A DNA stretch of 64,000 nucleotides from Cercis canadensis (taxonomy: Eukaryota > Streptophyta > Magnoliopsida > Fabales > Fabaceae). Shown piece by piece: positions 44,891 to 56,576 of this stretch. Each line of letters opens with the position of its first letter. The first letter of the stretch is position 1. The stretch lies in assembly GCA_003255065.1 (NCBI GenBank), contig QAOA01002386.1, forward strand, positions 124,001 to 188,000, written 5' to 3'. Below the pieces are notes generated by a model. The model worked only from the letters and a program-made list of their open reading frames with translations, did no database searches and was not told where the DNA came from. Both the position numbers and the translations under genes were made by a program.

Positions 44891-47634
44891 TCAAATAATT
44901 TCATCAAGTTTATTTCTAACTCTGTGACACAAAAATCTGTCCATGATTGCTGCAAACTCTTTGACAATCTCTTCTTGTACCTTGCTGGGAGCACCGCCAA
45001 GAGGATCCCTTGCAACCCCATTAGGTGACGACTTCTGCTGCTCCAAGAAAAAAATTCAGTAGCAATAAGAAACAGCCCCAGGCAAACTGTTAACAATCAA
45101 TATATCTTTTGAGTAAATAGTTTCACTACTCAAATCAATAGTAAAGGAAAATCTCCTAGCTATCTCTCTCAGTGTGCATACGGACCTGATCACTTGTACA
45201 CTTTACTAATATTATTATGTCAGACCTACCATTCATGTTATAATGAAAAAGAGTTCACAAATTACCTTGCAATTACAAAAAGAGAAGTTATCATATCTTC
45301 TCCTAATTTGTTTAATCATAACCTCCACTAATACAAAGTGAGAAATAGATGGTATGGTTTCTTACATTGCATGAAAGAAACTTGGTTTGGCAACCATGTA
45401 TCCAAAGTAGTGGACGGTACCTAGTTCCAAAATCAGAAGGCTTAGCCATTACTAATTTGTATACTGATAGAATAGGCAAAGCATATGAAAAGAACAGTAG
45501 TCAAAAGAAAAATGTTAATGTTTCTTAATTTTCCTTTAGGGTGCTGGCAGGGAAATTTGCTGATGGATTCAAGTGAGCTCTATAAGTAACTAATAATTGC
45601 TAAACCCAGATTCTGGAGCATCGATGCACCAAAGTACTAATGGCACAAGAGACAACCTCGTAAGTATGAACAAAACAGTCCTGCAAGTTTGGATTTTGGC
45701 TACAAGCCATATCAGCATCCCCACAGGTAAAATATGCTGTGCAAGAAAAATAGTCATCTGATTCTCTAATGCAGAGCATATTAGTAGATACCTTAATTAA
45801 ATACTACTGGTTATAGTGTTACAGCCCTCCACGAAACATAAAGGCTTGATATTGCTTTCAGAAACTTCTTTTATACAATTGAATGTCAACTATTAGTGCA
45901 GTCATCTGAAAACCTAATCATTTCATTAAGAAACAAATACAAACTCTATAATACAAAATAATTAAAACAGATTTACCAGCAATAACAAAATTCTTTAATT
46001 AAAGAGAATATGGTATAAGATAAAGGAAAGCAACCAACAATGTAAACCTTTGATAATGCATGAATAAACCTCGTTAATTTCTATTCATCGTATTTACGAA
46101 ATCAAAAGCAGCAATTCACATGTCTGGAAATAAACACACTAGTAAGGTTAAAAGAAAAAACCACATTGATAATGCAAGAGAAAAAAGCAAAGTAAACATC
46201 TCTTCCTGCTCCGACAGGGGCAAGTTCAGGATCAAAGTTTAGATCTGATTGAGAAAGGCAAAATTCAAACTCGTTACAAATATTATTTACTGAAAATATT
46301 GTATGTTCAGGGCAATTCTTCTCATGATATATAAGTTCAATACAGATCCCAAAAATCACAAGATAAGAGCAACTGCCATGTGAATAGAATGTCCATAGAG
46401 TAGCTAGATTTTATATATACAGACAAATACCATTGAAGAAGAATAGTATAAAAGAATCAGAAGGTCTACTTCATAATGAGTAATCAGCACTATATGCAAG
46501 TCTAACAAAACTACAATGAAAATGTGTTGCTAATGCTCACAAACTGCAGAATAACAAGCTAACAAATAGCAATTTAGATATGAGAGATCTTAGAACCCTC
46601 TCATGCAAGGACCAGCTTAACTTAAAAGAAAATAATCATATTTCTTTGAAAAATTTGTGTTCCATTCATATAATCTAAATTCTTTATTTTTTTTTATAAA
46701 AAAAAAAGGGTATCCCTTGATTTGTACAATGCAACAAACGACATAAAGGTCTATATGTGGATCAGTACTTATAGGCACCAAAGAACATGTGGCTTTCCAA
46801 ATTTGGCATCTAGTACATCCTCAAGAAATAAAAATTGAGTTCTCAACTCAGCAATCTATAAATGAAGATTCCACTTTCACTTCTTCTCCATAGTTCCAAG
46901 GTAACTTAACTGGGTGGCTTTTCCTTCTTATACCTAATGTAACAATTATATCTTCTAGATTGTTTGCTCATGGATTAGAATAGTTGGAACTGCATATATA
47001 TCAATTCCTCAATACACATAATACTTGGACAAGAGACAATGCATGGTTCCAAGAAGATAAAATAAAATTCCTCAATAAGATTCCCATCAAGACCCAGAAT
47101 AAAATTCCCTGAAGTAGAAGTTCTGCACCAAGAAGATAATATAAAAAATGACAAGCTAGAAACATGGAAGCAGTATTATATCAAGGGAAATAGTTATAGT
47201 ATCAAAGCAAAGAAATTGCACCAACTGTACCAGTCATTGCTTGTTGCTCATTCAAGTTTAATTCTGCTCTCAGTGCAGCTGCATCTTCTTAAGCCTAGAG
47301 CAAGATAACAATAATACTTTAAGTAATAGTCCAGTAAATCATAGACTCTCAGGAAAAAAGAATGCTCCCATACATGATACTGTTCATCTTCTGCTTCCTT
47401 CAAACATTTCTTCAGTGTACGAAGCTGGGCTGCAAGATCCTCCTACAAATATGTAAGATCTCATGGGTATAGTGAAAGAGTTAAATTTTAGAGGGGAGGG
47501 GAGGCAAGGGATAAATAATGTTTAATGACAGTTACCCGTGCAACAACTGCAGCGTCTTTCTCCATTGCAACATCCTTGAGAGCTTTCCTCAGAGATGGTA
47601 CCGTATTCATTTTGCGTTCATGAGGTAATCTCTA
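44891..47634 (-). pseudogene. Captured coiled-coil protein gene fragment
   Basis: Minus-strand exons with good splice sites: about 47634-47536 (LPHERKMNTVPSLRKALKDV, ending AVVAR|GTAACTG); 47442-47374 (EDLAAQLRTLKKCLKEAEDE, then QYH|GTATGG); about 47302-47229 (a TAA, then EDAAALRAELN); and about 45045-44891 (SSPNGVARDPLGGAPSKVQE, then EIVKEFAAIMDRFL, ending at TGA). Phases join without shift, and introns are retained, so the capture was at DNA level. The parent looks like a plant coiled-coil, golgin-like protein, but I cannot name it. The TAA and the likely missing exons between 45.1 and 47.2 kb argue against function. Confidence 0.7.
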
Positions 47635-48556
47635 GCACTACATAAGTGACACAAGTTAAAGAACATTCAAGCCTTAAAAAAACATATAAATAACAAGATG
47701 CCAAGTGGGGCAAGTGCTCCCTGCTAATGAGCTGAACTACTCAATTGCAATGGAGTTATCACTCAGCATAAACAATTCGTCTCAGAAAGTATGAAGAACC
47801 CCACGCATCAGCATCCATTCAACAGCATGAAAAGCAATTTAGATCCATATTATTACCAAAATTTGCGAAACCCATTTTTTAGTTTCACAAGTTAAAGGGG
47901 GGTGGGGGGAGGAAATGAAAAGACTGGCAATCCAAGTGAATTTCCCATACCAGCTAACTAGAGTAGGATCATAGATCACCAATAAAAGTGGATTTGATGA
48001 AACATTCTTGCCATACAGTGAAATTTGCAGCATTAGACACTAAAAAGCCATTGGATGCATGGACACACCAATCAAAACAACAGAAAGATGTTTGGGAAAC
48101 TAATCTATTTAACTTTAATGCCCATACATGGACAAAATAAGTATGAAGGAAACATGCTGCCAGACAATCTTACAAGCTTACAGAACAGAAATGCTGCATT
48201 TAAGCACATGTCTAAGTGTCTTGAAATTCAGGGGCTCTGGCACTCATCAATTATTATTGCTTCCCATGCTATGCATTGTAGAGAATGTAAATCCTGAATA
48301 TCACATAAAAAAAAAATGAAGACAGCAAGTTATAATTTTATTCTAGAAACTTTTCTTGAAAGATCTAGAAAGCTTCCACGGTAATAAGTTGACAGCATAA
48401 ACTATTGACTTTTTGTATCTGTCATGTACACTTGAACTGCAAAATATAAGAATATACCACAATTATAATATCAGAAGAGGATAATAATATTTGAAATATC
48501 TTTTGGTGGTTACCCACATGCTTGACACTTGGAAAATGTAATCCAACACTTAGTGG

Positions 48557-48712
48557 TTAATTTTTCTTACAATATATTTTCACATTAATAGTACAACCAT
48601 TCTCTGAAATTCTTTTGCATTGAAAACCAGGGAGAACATCAGTAGCCTGGCATGTTGCTTGCCCACAACTTACTCGTTTGCAAATCTCATTTGCACACAA
48701 ACCACCATAACC
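48557..48712 (-). pseudogene. Cysteine-rich exon, EGF-like
   Basis: After a GATATAG acceptor at about 48713 the frame reads YGGLCANEICKRVSCGQATC, with further Cys in GFQCK, NGCTI and YCKKN before the stop. The spacing recalls EGF-like modules of plant secreted proteins. It lies inside the CACTA element and has no partner exons that I can see. Confidence 0.4.
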
Positions 48713-49087
48713 TATATCAGCCACATTAATCAAAACCCAAATCCTAATTTGCCCAAAAAGCATAAAATTATAATACTAACTAGAAAATCAGGCATAAACG
48801 GAGATTCATAACTTTAAGATTCAAACCTCAACATTAAATCCATTATCAACAACAGATCTAACAACTCCCACCTCCTATCCTTAACCAGGAAACTAAAAAC
48901 CCCACTATCAGCAACAGTCTTTATCTCATGCAGTTTAAGATTATTGGTTATTACATCACATATAGAATCAAAATGTTTAAGAGTGATAGCAAGGAAGAGA
49001 AGTGCTGAAAAAATAGGAGAGGGGGTGCAGAGAGAAGAAAAATTACAAAAAAATAAAAATAGAAAAGAGCCAAAGAAGCAGAGACTT

Positions 49088-49330
49088 ATCGTACCGAGAT
49101 CAATAGTGAGACTGAGAGTCTGTGAGACGGTGAGAGAGACAAAGGGAGTCGACATAGGGAGAGGGACTGCGAGCTTTGCCAGCGGTGGCTGGGAAGGAGA
49201 GACCGAGACCGAGACTCCTTGAGTGAGAATCTGAGACAGTGAGAGATACAGAGGGAATCGAGAGAGGGAGAGGGAGAGGGAGAGGGACTACGAACTTTGC
49301 CGGTGGTGGCTGGGGGGGACAGATCAACAC
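49088..49330. repeat. GA-rich tandem repeat near the CACTA right end
   Basis: Two diverged units of about 115-120 bp, each with a GAGACNGTGAGAGA-like start and a common TTTGCC(A/G)G(C/T)GGTGGCTGG end (49090-49200 and 49215-49330). Unit 2 contains four GGGAGA repeats. Confidence 0.7.
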
Positions 49331-49662
49331 CTAGTGAGAACTTGAGACAATGAGAAAGAAAGAGGGACTGTAATTTTTGTTAGGGATTTAGCCTTTGAAA
49401 TTCATTTTAGAATTGAGATAAAAATTTTGATAATTAATTTTAAAATTCCAACGCATACTGATGGAATTTAAAAAAAAAAAAATTCTTCTACTTTCTAATA
49501 GTAATTCTCACTAAAAATTTTAACGGTAAATAAATTTTATTAGAATTTCGGTTAAAATTTTTACAAAAATTTATCCACGTTGAAATTTTTTAACATTAAA
49601 ATTACCATTTTATTATGTGGGAATTTTCAATTGAAAAACCATCTCTTTTTTTTTTTGTAGTG

Positions 49663-50560
49663 AATAAATTATTTTAAAAACTTATAGAAAAAGGTCGTAA
49701 AGATCCATTACAACTATCTATCTAGAAAAGCAAAATGCCAAGATACTATGGCCCATAATAGAAAACCAAGAAATTTATTTTAAATTCTTTAAAGATAGAG
49801 CTTACTATGCAAAAAATTGTCAATCTTATAATCAAAAATTAAGTAAAAAAATATCATTTAATTGCAAGAAATAAGTTTAGAACTCTTGCTTATAACTTGT
49901 TGTTTAGTCATTGGTCAAATATTTGATCTAAAAATTTATTGAGTTGGACATACATCTTTAAAGTCTAAGACTTTATAAGATATCAAGACTTTAAGAAAAT
50001 TAAAAGTCTTACTAACTTAGCATTGGTCAATAGGAAAATGTGGTCCAAGTAGTAAGTCTTAGAGAGGTAATAAAACCATTGGTCAGCATAGTGATCCAAA
50101 TAAGTTAAAAGATAATTAATTGGACTAGAATCGAGATAAATTATAATTAATGTCAAAGACGTTTAAAAGATTATTGTTTAACAGACATGACTCTTCTAGC
50201 TCAAATATAGATGAACATGATTATCCATCAGATAATCAAGATAATATTAATAGTAAATAAATAATTACTTCAAAAATAGAACAAAAATTACAAAATTGAA
50301 CTATTCCCAAAATCTCCACAACAAAAGAAGTCTATCAACAAGGTAGTTTTGAAATGTTTCAAAATCATATAACTAAAACTGTAGAACAAACAATTTCAAT
50401 TAAAAAAAAATTGAAAAACACAATTTATCTTCTTTCAGAAGATATGATCAAAAAACATAGGGAAAAAAATTTCAAATATATCCATGTAGGATTAATTCAA
50501 ATTGTTGTCAAACCTCTTCATAGGTACTCCTATCCTAGTATGTCTTAGAGAACAAAGAAT
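49663..50560 (+). pseudogene. Endogenous pararetrovirus-like segment (movement-protein region)
   Basis: 49663-49915 matches 57145-57390. Further on, the frame 50354-50548 contains KYIHVGLIQIVVKPL, which resembles the caulimovirid movement-protein core. Stops surround it. Assignment to Caulimoviridae is by this one motif and by the clearer viral remnant at 58.3-63.5 kb, so family level only. Confidence 0.55.
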
Positions 50561-51640
50561 AGTAGATTTTAAAGACTCGAGTCATTCAATCAAACCTTAA
50601 TGATGAATCCATGTCACAACGTACCTGAAGGTCATCACAACATAGATGGCGGATTTTAAAAAAGAATAGTTTTCGAAGAAAACTTAGAGTCACCACCAAT
50701 TGTATTGAGAAAAATGGGGAACAATTAAAAAATCTCTTTTGAAATTAAAAAAAAACGGTCTACAAACTAGAGATGGTCTAAGAGACAGTTTGTGTGTAAG
50801 AAAGGTGTTGGCACCCCATAACACTCACTTGAAAGATGATTTCTCGAAATAAAATGTGCGAGCATAATATGGCTAAAAATGTGTAATTTATTTATCCCAA
50901 AAATAATAAAAGTATTACAAGAATATTTGACAAGAATAAAAATAAAGAATCTAAATGTGTAATGCATGATTTCTCTATCAAAACCTAAATCCTTCCACAT
51001 TTTTTTTTTTTTGCAAAAAGCGTCATCCAGGATAGTACTACCTTCACCTAAGTCGGATAAACAAATCTATTCCATAAATAAATTAGACTGGATCTATCCT
51101 CTCATGATAAATGTAGGGGTCTATGAATACTAAACGGCATATATATATATATCTTAAATGAATGCAATACATGAATTTATAAATATTACAATACTTTTCT
51201 TAGTCCAATGGGGAGGGAATTTAAATTACGTCCAAATGAAAAAAAAAAAAAAATTGCATCTTCGCTCCGTTACTCAAATCGGTCACACATCTTCTAGCTT
51301 GGGAAAGGGGATCCACTTACATACCACATTGCCTCAACAATGTCCATAAAGAGAGGAGGGGGGGAGGGGAGGGGAAGACATTAACTAAAATAGTGCAAAA
51401 ACATCAAAAGAAAGAAAATTAGAACAAAGTAGCTAAAGAAAATCTACTAAAACAGAATTTAAACAAAGCATGCAAGTAGACCAGGAATAACCACTTAAAA
51501 CAGGGGGAAGGTAGTAACAAAACAAATTCAAAAAGTCCTTAACTTCAAGTTAAAATATCTAGCAAGTAATTCAAAGCAAGAATTAAATTCTAACCCATTT
51601 TCTATGCTTTAACAACTACTTATCATGAAAGAAAAAGAAA
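50561..51640. repeat. Unclassified LTR-like repeat sequence
   Basis: Contains GGCGGATTTTAAAAAAGAAT near 50648 and AAAGGTGTTGGCACCCC near 50802, phrases that recur in plant LTR retrotransposons. I cannot set borders or find coding domains. Confidence 0.35.
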
Positions 51641-51653
51641 AAAAAAAAAAAAN

Positions 51654-51682
<29 letters not shown>
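51638..51682. repeat. Poly-A run with an N
   Basis: About 45 A broken by N at 51653. The paralogous place at 57461 has a shorter A-run, so the length is unstable or mis-assembled. Confidence 0.85.
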
Positions 51683-51686
<4 letters not shown>

Positions 51687-51755
51687 AAAGACAGCCAAAA
51701 ATGAAGTTCTAAACAACCTCAAAATCCAACTGAAACAACAAGGGAAAAAACATAC

Positions 51756-52891
51756 CAGCTAAGAAGAAACACCAGGCAACTTGGTGGCTGGTAGAGATTG
51801 GCTTCCACCACTTCCAAAGGCAACTCCTATTCTCACCTCAGGAGTTGATACAAATGAAAACAAAATTGCTTTACCATCTAGAATTGGAATCAAGAAAAGC
51901 CGCGAAATGAAAATGAAAAATTAGAAAAATGATGATGAAAAAAAAAAATAGAGAAATCTAAATCTAATAAAATAATTTTCAAACCATAATTTTATAGTTT
52001 TTAGAACAAGAAGTATGTTATTTTACATGCTTCCATGATCAACATCCTAACCAAGCTTTTTTCTTATCTCTGCTACTTTTTTTCTCTAGTTCTGTTTCAT
52101 GTCAGTAAAGTATAACTTTAAATTTGCTAACAAAATTGCTTTACCATCTAGAATTGGAATCAAGAGAAGCTGTGAAATGAAAACGAAAAATTAGAAAAAT
52201 TAGGATGATGATGATGAAACCAGCTCCTCTATAATGCTGAAGAAACATAGTGGCTCCAAAAGTAGAGAAATCTAAATCTAATAAAATAATTTTTAAACCA
52301 TAATTTTATAGTTTTTAGAACAAGAAGTATGTTATTTTACATGCTTCAATGATCAACATCCTAACCAAGCTTTTTTTTAATCTCTGCTACTTTTTTTCTC
52401 TAGCTCTGTTTCATGTCAGTAAAGTATAACTTTAAATTTGCTAGTGAAAATGCAATGAATGTTACTTTACATACATCACCCTTGATATGAAGGATGTTAA
52501 TCACAATCCGGGCAGTTCCAATTAATGGCTTGGAAAGCTTAGCAAGCATCAAAATACTCATGTCATTTGTGTCCCAATCGAAACCCAGTTGCAGGACTCG
52601 CTGTGAAATAATAACAGAATGATTTATTAACATCTTATATATGTTGTGATATATCAATGCTTAAAGGACAACATAGACCGTAAGAAAATGTGAAAATGTA
52701 CAATGTACAAAAAACTTCTAGGAAAATAAAATTCTTCAATAAATATCCAAATTTTATACACTTTGATATCTGAAATGTGAAAATGTGAAGCAAAATAGAA
52801 CCTGATCACCAGAAGTTAACCATCGCATCCCTTGAAGGCCCAAGCTAGGAGGGCATGATCCAACTGAAAACTCCTGTAGCTCAACTTTTTC
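51756..52891 (-). pseudogene. NTMC2-type SMP/C2-domain protein, three exons
   Basis: Exon A 52891-52802 (VELQEFSVGSCPPSLGLQGM), exon B 52600-52475 (VLQLGFDWDTNDMSILMLAK, then ARIVINILHIKGD, donor GAT|GTATGT), exon C to 51756 (IPILDGKAILFSFVSTPEVR, then GVAFGSGGSQSLPATKLPGV). All encode the lipid-binding SMP domain of plant synaptotagmin-like NTMC2 proteins that act at membrane contact sites. Exon C carries a TAG where the family has Trp (SS*L). The start of exon C is doubled by the intron duplication at 51861-52444: the outer copy keeps its CAG acceptor (52170-52172), the inner copy has lost it (CGG at 51900-51902). Upstream and downstream exons are not seen. Confidence 0.82.
51861..52444. 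repeat. Tandem duplication spanning an intron-exon border
   Basis: 51861-52130 and 52131-52444, offset 270. The second copy has an extra 46-bp stretch near 52215-52260. Each copy includes the first about 40 bp of NTMC2 exon C plus the preceding intron. Confidence 0.88.
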
Positions 52892-53917
52892 CTACATGAA
52901 GGATTGCTTTAGTTCAGTATGCATCTACCAAAATCTCAGCATCAATCAAAGGTTCAAACTGTTCTATAAACAATGTGAAGAAGATAGTGCATTGCTTCTG
53001 CTGGCCCGAAAAAAAATGTGTCACTTACTATAAGTCTTGGTTTTTGGAGCTTTAAGCGTTTCTACACAAACAAAAGAATGAAAAAGTTAAACATGGATAA
53101 ACATGGATGTTGTCTGAGAAATAAATTAGAACACTATTCCAATTTCCTCATCATCTTACACATGTTACATTTTTGTACGATATTCAAACATCACTGGACC
53201 CAACATTTGTCACTGTTAAGCGAAGACTGCATTAGTTCTAAACCCCACAACGCCCTTTATTCTTTTGTGTATGCCATGAAACATTTAAGTCTAACTTAGA
53301 GTTGCATTACTAGTAGATGCAAGAATAAAATTAAAACAGAACAGAAATATATTTCAGATAGTGAGCAAATAATTTCACCTTTGAGGCTTCTGCAGACTTT
53401 GTGGATACAATAGGAGCCAACTAAAATTATTCCCAAAATTGTAGCAACAGTGGTTGTAGCAACTACCAATGTCAACTTCTTCTTACGCCCATATGCTGCC
53501 TCTTCATGGTTGAATTTCATCAAATCATATTTAAAACAAAAACAGTTAAATCATGAAAAAGGATTTGGACCATGTTAGAGAAGAATCATCAAAGTACTAA
53601 TTGGCAAAGTTAAATCTCTACCTAATTCTGAGGCAGGCATTCGAATATACAGATTCTGTCCACCAGCGGAAACCTGTCTAATATCAACTAGGTTGTTAAA
53701 CCACATAGCATAGCCACTACCTTGTCCTCTTATATCTGAATTAGTATAGGCCATACAAGAACAGTTATTCAAGCACTTTTCTTTGCATTGCTCTAGACCA
53801 ACTGTCTTGTCCACCCAAGTATGTGTAGTATCTGGCACTTTCAAGCCACCCAATTTGATGAATCCATCCTTGTGTTTATCCTCACAGGTTAAGGGCTTAC
53901 TGCGGACACATCCTTGA

Positions 53918-54297
53918 TGTTAGACTAAACTCAGATCATGGATGACGTGTCCAGTATGCTAACTCATCAAGTTTACATATACATTCAGTTATAGCTAGCT
54001 GTCAGTAAGACAGCTGTGATTTGAAGTCAGTTAACTTTCTGTTATGAGCTAAACTGCTTCTGAATCTTCTAGAGAAAGGCACTAGCTTCTATATATATTC
54101 GACTAGATAGGCATTGTTAAAATATCTTTTTACTTTACAGAAATTAATACAAAGAGAATTCTCTTCTGTTCATCAATGTTCTTCATTTTCTCTGCTGATA
54201 TACACATTCTGCAGAACATTTCAGTTTCTGCATAATTGCTATTTCTGTTGCATTGCTTTCTTTGTTTTTGGTATTCACAATTATCTCAAGCTTCACA
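53918..54297 (+). repeat. 5' LTR of the Copia element
   Basis: 380 bp, begins TG and ends CA directly before the tRNA-primer site. No second LTR is present for comparison. Confidence 0.82.
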
Positions 54298-54311
54298 TGG
54301 TATCAGAGCTG
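54298..54311 (+). other. tRNA-iMet primer binding site
   Basis: TGGTATCAGAGCTG matches the standard plant Copia primer site. Confidence 0.92.
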
Positions 54312-55108
54312 TCTTAATGGCAGATCAAAGCACAAGCTCTGGAGTGTCATTTCGTGAATCCAGGAACTCCAATCTACCAACGTTTGGCCAGACTTTGACA
54401 ATCAAGCTTGATCGTGGAAATTACTTGATCTGGAGAAACCAGTTGTTGAACATAGTCATAGCAAATGGTTATGAAGAGATTCTTGATGGATCACAACCAT
54501 GTCCTCGAAGATTTGTTCAAGATTCATCATCAGATGAAGGAAATTTGCTATTGAACCCAGATTACAAGTTCTGGCAGAGGCAGAATCGTTTGGTGATGAG
54601 TTGGCTCTATGCTTCACTAACTGAGTCAATTATGGCTCAAATCATGGCATATAACACAGCTTNCGGAGAGGTTGTGTACCAAACAACAGTGTCGTTTTGG
54701 GTGAGTACAAGGTTGCCGGTGGTATTTAATGTTAAGATGCCAGATGAATCATTGATGGGGTTAAGGCGGTTTGCAACCCAAACAACGGTTTGAATTGGGA
54801 TATTCTTGTACCAAAGTCCTAGGTAACGGTTCTTGGAATTCCCAGGACTGAAGAAACCCAGTTCAAAGGTTTCAGCTTTTGAAACTAAGGTCATGCCATT
54901 AGTTATAAAGTTGGACAGAGCAATGGAATCAAGTGCAATGGAAACAGGAAGAGAAGGGACAAGCAGATAAGACACTTTGATAAAGGGAATAATTATATAA
55001 GCAACGATAGTCATAAAAGAAAGAATGTTTTCCATTGAGGTCTAGCTTTTGCAGCAGTTTGTAGCTAGTGGCACCTAACGCAGAAAGAGCAGGCGAAATG
55101 GGAAATTA

Positions 55109-55120
55109 CAGTATATAAGT
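55109..55120 (-). promoter_or_regulatory. TATA box of the S-domain kinase pseudogene
   Basis: The minus strand reads ACTTATATACTG about 80 bp upstream of the ATG at 55035, a plausible core promoter. Confidence 0.5.
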
Positions 55121-55598
55121 AAACGTGAAAGCACAAGTCAGTGAAAGACGGTGCAACAGCTCAATGGTCCCTTTGCTGCTCATTCAATTCAAAGAGAGCT
55201 GTAGTTGTAGAGGTGACTTTGACTTTGACCAAAACATAAAAGCAATGAGACTATCTTGCAAGGAAAACTCCATAGTCCATCACATGACCCCACCAAGTTC
55301 AGAAACATTGGGTGGAATTTTCTAGTTCCCTGGCAGATACCCACTTGCCAGTGTCTGTAAGGTATTGAGTCTATTGACAACCCCAAATTTGAAATTGAGT
55401 TGCGAGAAGCTATTAAAGATGAGTGATCAACGTACAAGACTGGGCAAAAGGCATTGCTTCTTTTTCAAACAAAGTCAAGCAACATGTTTTGCCACACGCT
55501 GCTCCAAAGACTGGGAAATGAGCAAGCAAAGTCGTGGACAAGTGTTAGTAATTAGCTGAGGCATTTTGATATATCATCCAAGTCTCTGTTTTATGGTT
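55121..55598. other. Spacer between two S-domain kinase pseudogenes
   Basis: No domain recognised; includes the upstream region of the pseudogene starting at 55035. Confidence 0.45.
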
Positions 55599-56576
55599 TT
55601 ATGCAATGGAATTTTTCTTTTTGGTTTGACTTAAATAAATTACATAAATTATGTCTAACATACTTATATGACCAATAAGGTTAAGGCTGTGGTCAGTATG
55701 ATAAAATCTTTTATTTTTCTTTTCACATATAATCTCTGGCACCAATATACCAAAACTGAATACATCAAATTTCAGAAGAAATATCTCATAAGTAACATAT
55801 TCCAATAGCCACTGCAATAAACCAATAGAAAAAAAAATCATTAAATAAGATATAAAAGAAATTATATGTGGCTTGGTATAGTGAGACACTCACTAAGTTG
55901 TAACTACTCTATTTGTGTTTCCTTCAATTTGGTATCCTCCAAAAGTTATAGTCATGCCAAAATCTGATATGTTCAGGTTCAACTTCTTATCGAATAAAAC
56001 ATTACTGGCTTTAAGATTTTTATGAATAGTCCTCAGTCTAAAATCTTGATAGAGATATAAAAGGCCACAAGTAATTCCACAGATTATATGAAATCTTTTA
56101 GACCAATCTAGCAATTTATTTGTGGTATGATCTGTTTCATCAAAAGTAAATCTATTAGCCAACTTGAATTCTTCCAGTCCTGTTCTCCCAGACTTTGTGG
56201 ATATAATAAGAACCAAGTGAAAGTATCCCCAATATTGCAGCTGTGGTGGTAGCAACTATTACTGTCAAATTCTTCTTGTGAATGTATTCTGCCTCTTCAT
56301 GACACATCCTTGAGACTAGTCCCTTGAGTTCCAGTTTTGAGGTGACTTAGGTGTGAACCCTTTTAAACAATGACACATAGGTAATTCAGTAGTGATACAA
56401 TTTCCATTGACTCCACATAGACAGTAAGTATCACACAGGTCCTGTGGCAGTGATGAATAAGGCCTCCAGTTGTGAGCAGTTTTATCCCATGCATAGCGAT
56501 GACGAGTATAGTCAGTTTGGTTAAGTACTAATATTGACATTACAGAAATATCCATGAGAGACCATGTGTAGTACAC
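55599..56576 (-). pseudogene. Second S-domain receptor-like kinase pseudogene, internally deleted
   Basis: Reading leftwards: SLG remnant (56576-56316: SILVLNQTDYTRHRYAWD, LCDTYCLCGVNGNC, CHCLKGFTPKSPQNW); a transmembrane remnant around 56280-56200; a kinase piece (56255-55893) with [26 protein letters not shown] and ISDFGM; and a kinase C-lobe piece (55889-55599) with DVFSFGILVPEIIC and HSLNLIGH. The catalytic-loop Asp of HRD is Asn (HKN), and the glycine-rich loop and B-lectin domain are gone. Same orientation as its neighbour, so a local tandem family. Confidence 0.86.

Larger units (their letters stand above)
44472..49662. mobile_element. CACTA element with captured host exons (Pack-CACTA)
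   Basis: 5,191 bp. The left end reads TACTACAAGAAAA (first base changed from C) and the right end is the inverse of CACTACAAAAAAA. It is flanked by AAT on both sides (44469-44471, 49663-49665), the 3-bp duplication of CACTA elements. Subterminal stretches at both ends are rich in AATTCCAAC/GTTGGAATT-type motifs (44490-44780, 49390-49640). The paralogous locus at 57145-57147 shows the same flanks with a single AAT and no element, which confirms both borders. There is no transposase; inside are exons of a coiled-coil gene, a cysteine-rich exon and a GA-rich tandem repeat. Confidence 0.9.
53918..54662 (+). mobile_element. Ty1/Copia retrotransposon, 5' end only
   Basis: A 5' LTR (53918-54297, TGTTAGACTA...CTTCACA), a primer site TGGTATCAGAGCTG at 54298 that matches initiator-Met tRNA, and the gag start (ATG at 54317) with FGQTLTIKLDRGNYLIWRNQ and WLYASLTESIMAQI. 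The element stops at the N (54663), so pol and the 3' LTR are absent from the assembly. It lies inside the S-domain kinase pseudogene, in opposite orientation. Confidence 0.9.
53296..55035 (-). pseudogene. S-domain receptor-like kinase pseudogene, split by a Copia element
   Basis: Reading leftwards: the ATG at 55035 gives a signal peptide and B-lectin domain (FELGFFSPGNSKNRYLGLWY, VVWVANR, GNLVLTQNDTVVWY) that runs into the N at 54663. After the Copia element come QGCVRSKPLTCE and the PAN domain (GLEQCKEKCLNNCSCMAYTN, about 53917-53600), then the transmembrane segment at 53523-53296 (LTLVVATTTVATILGIILVG). The SLG part is missing at the N or lost, and no kinase domain follows. A TATA box lies at 55111. 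Confidence 0.85.
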
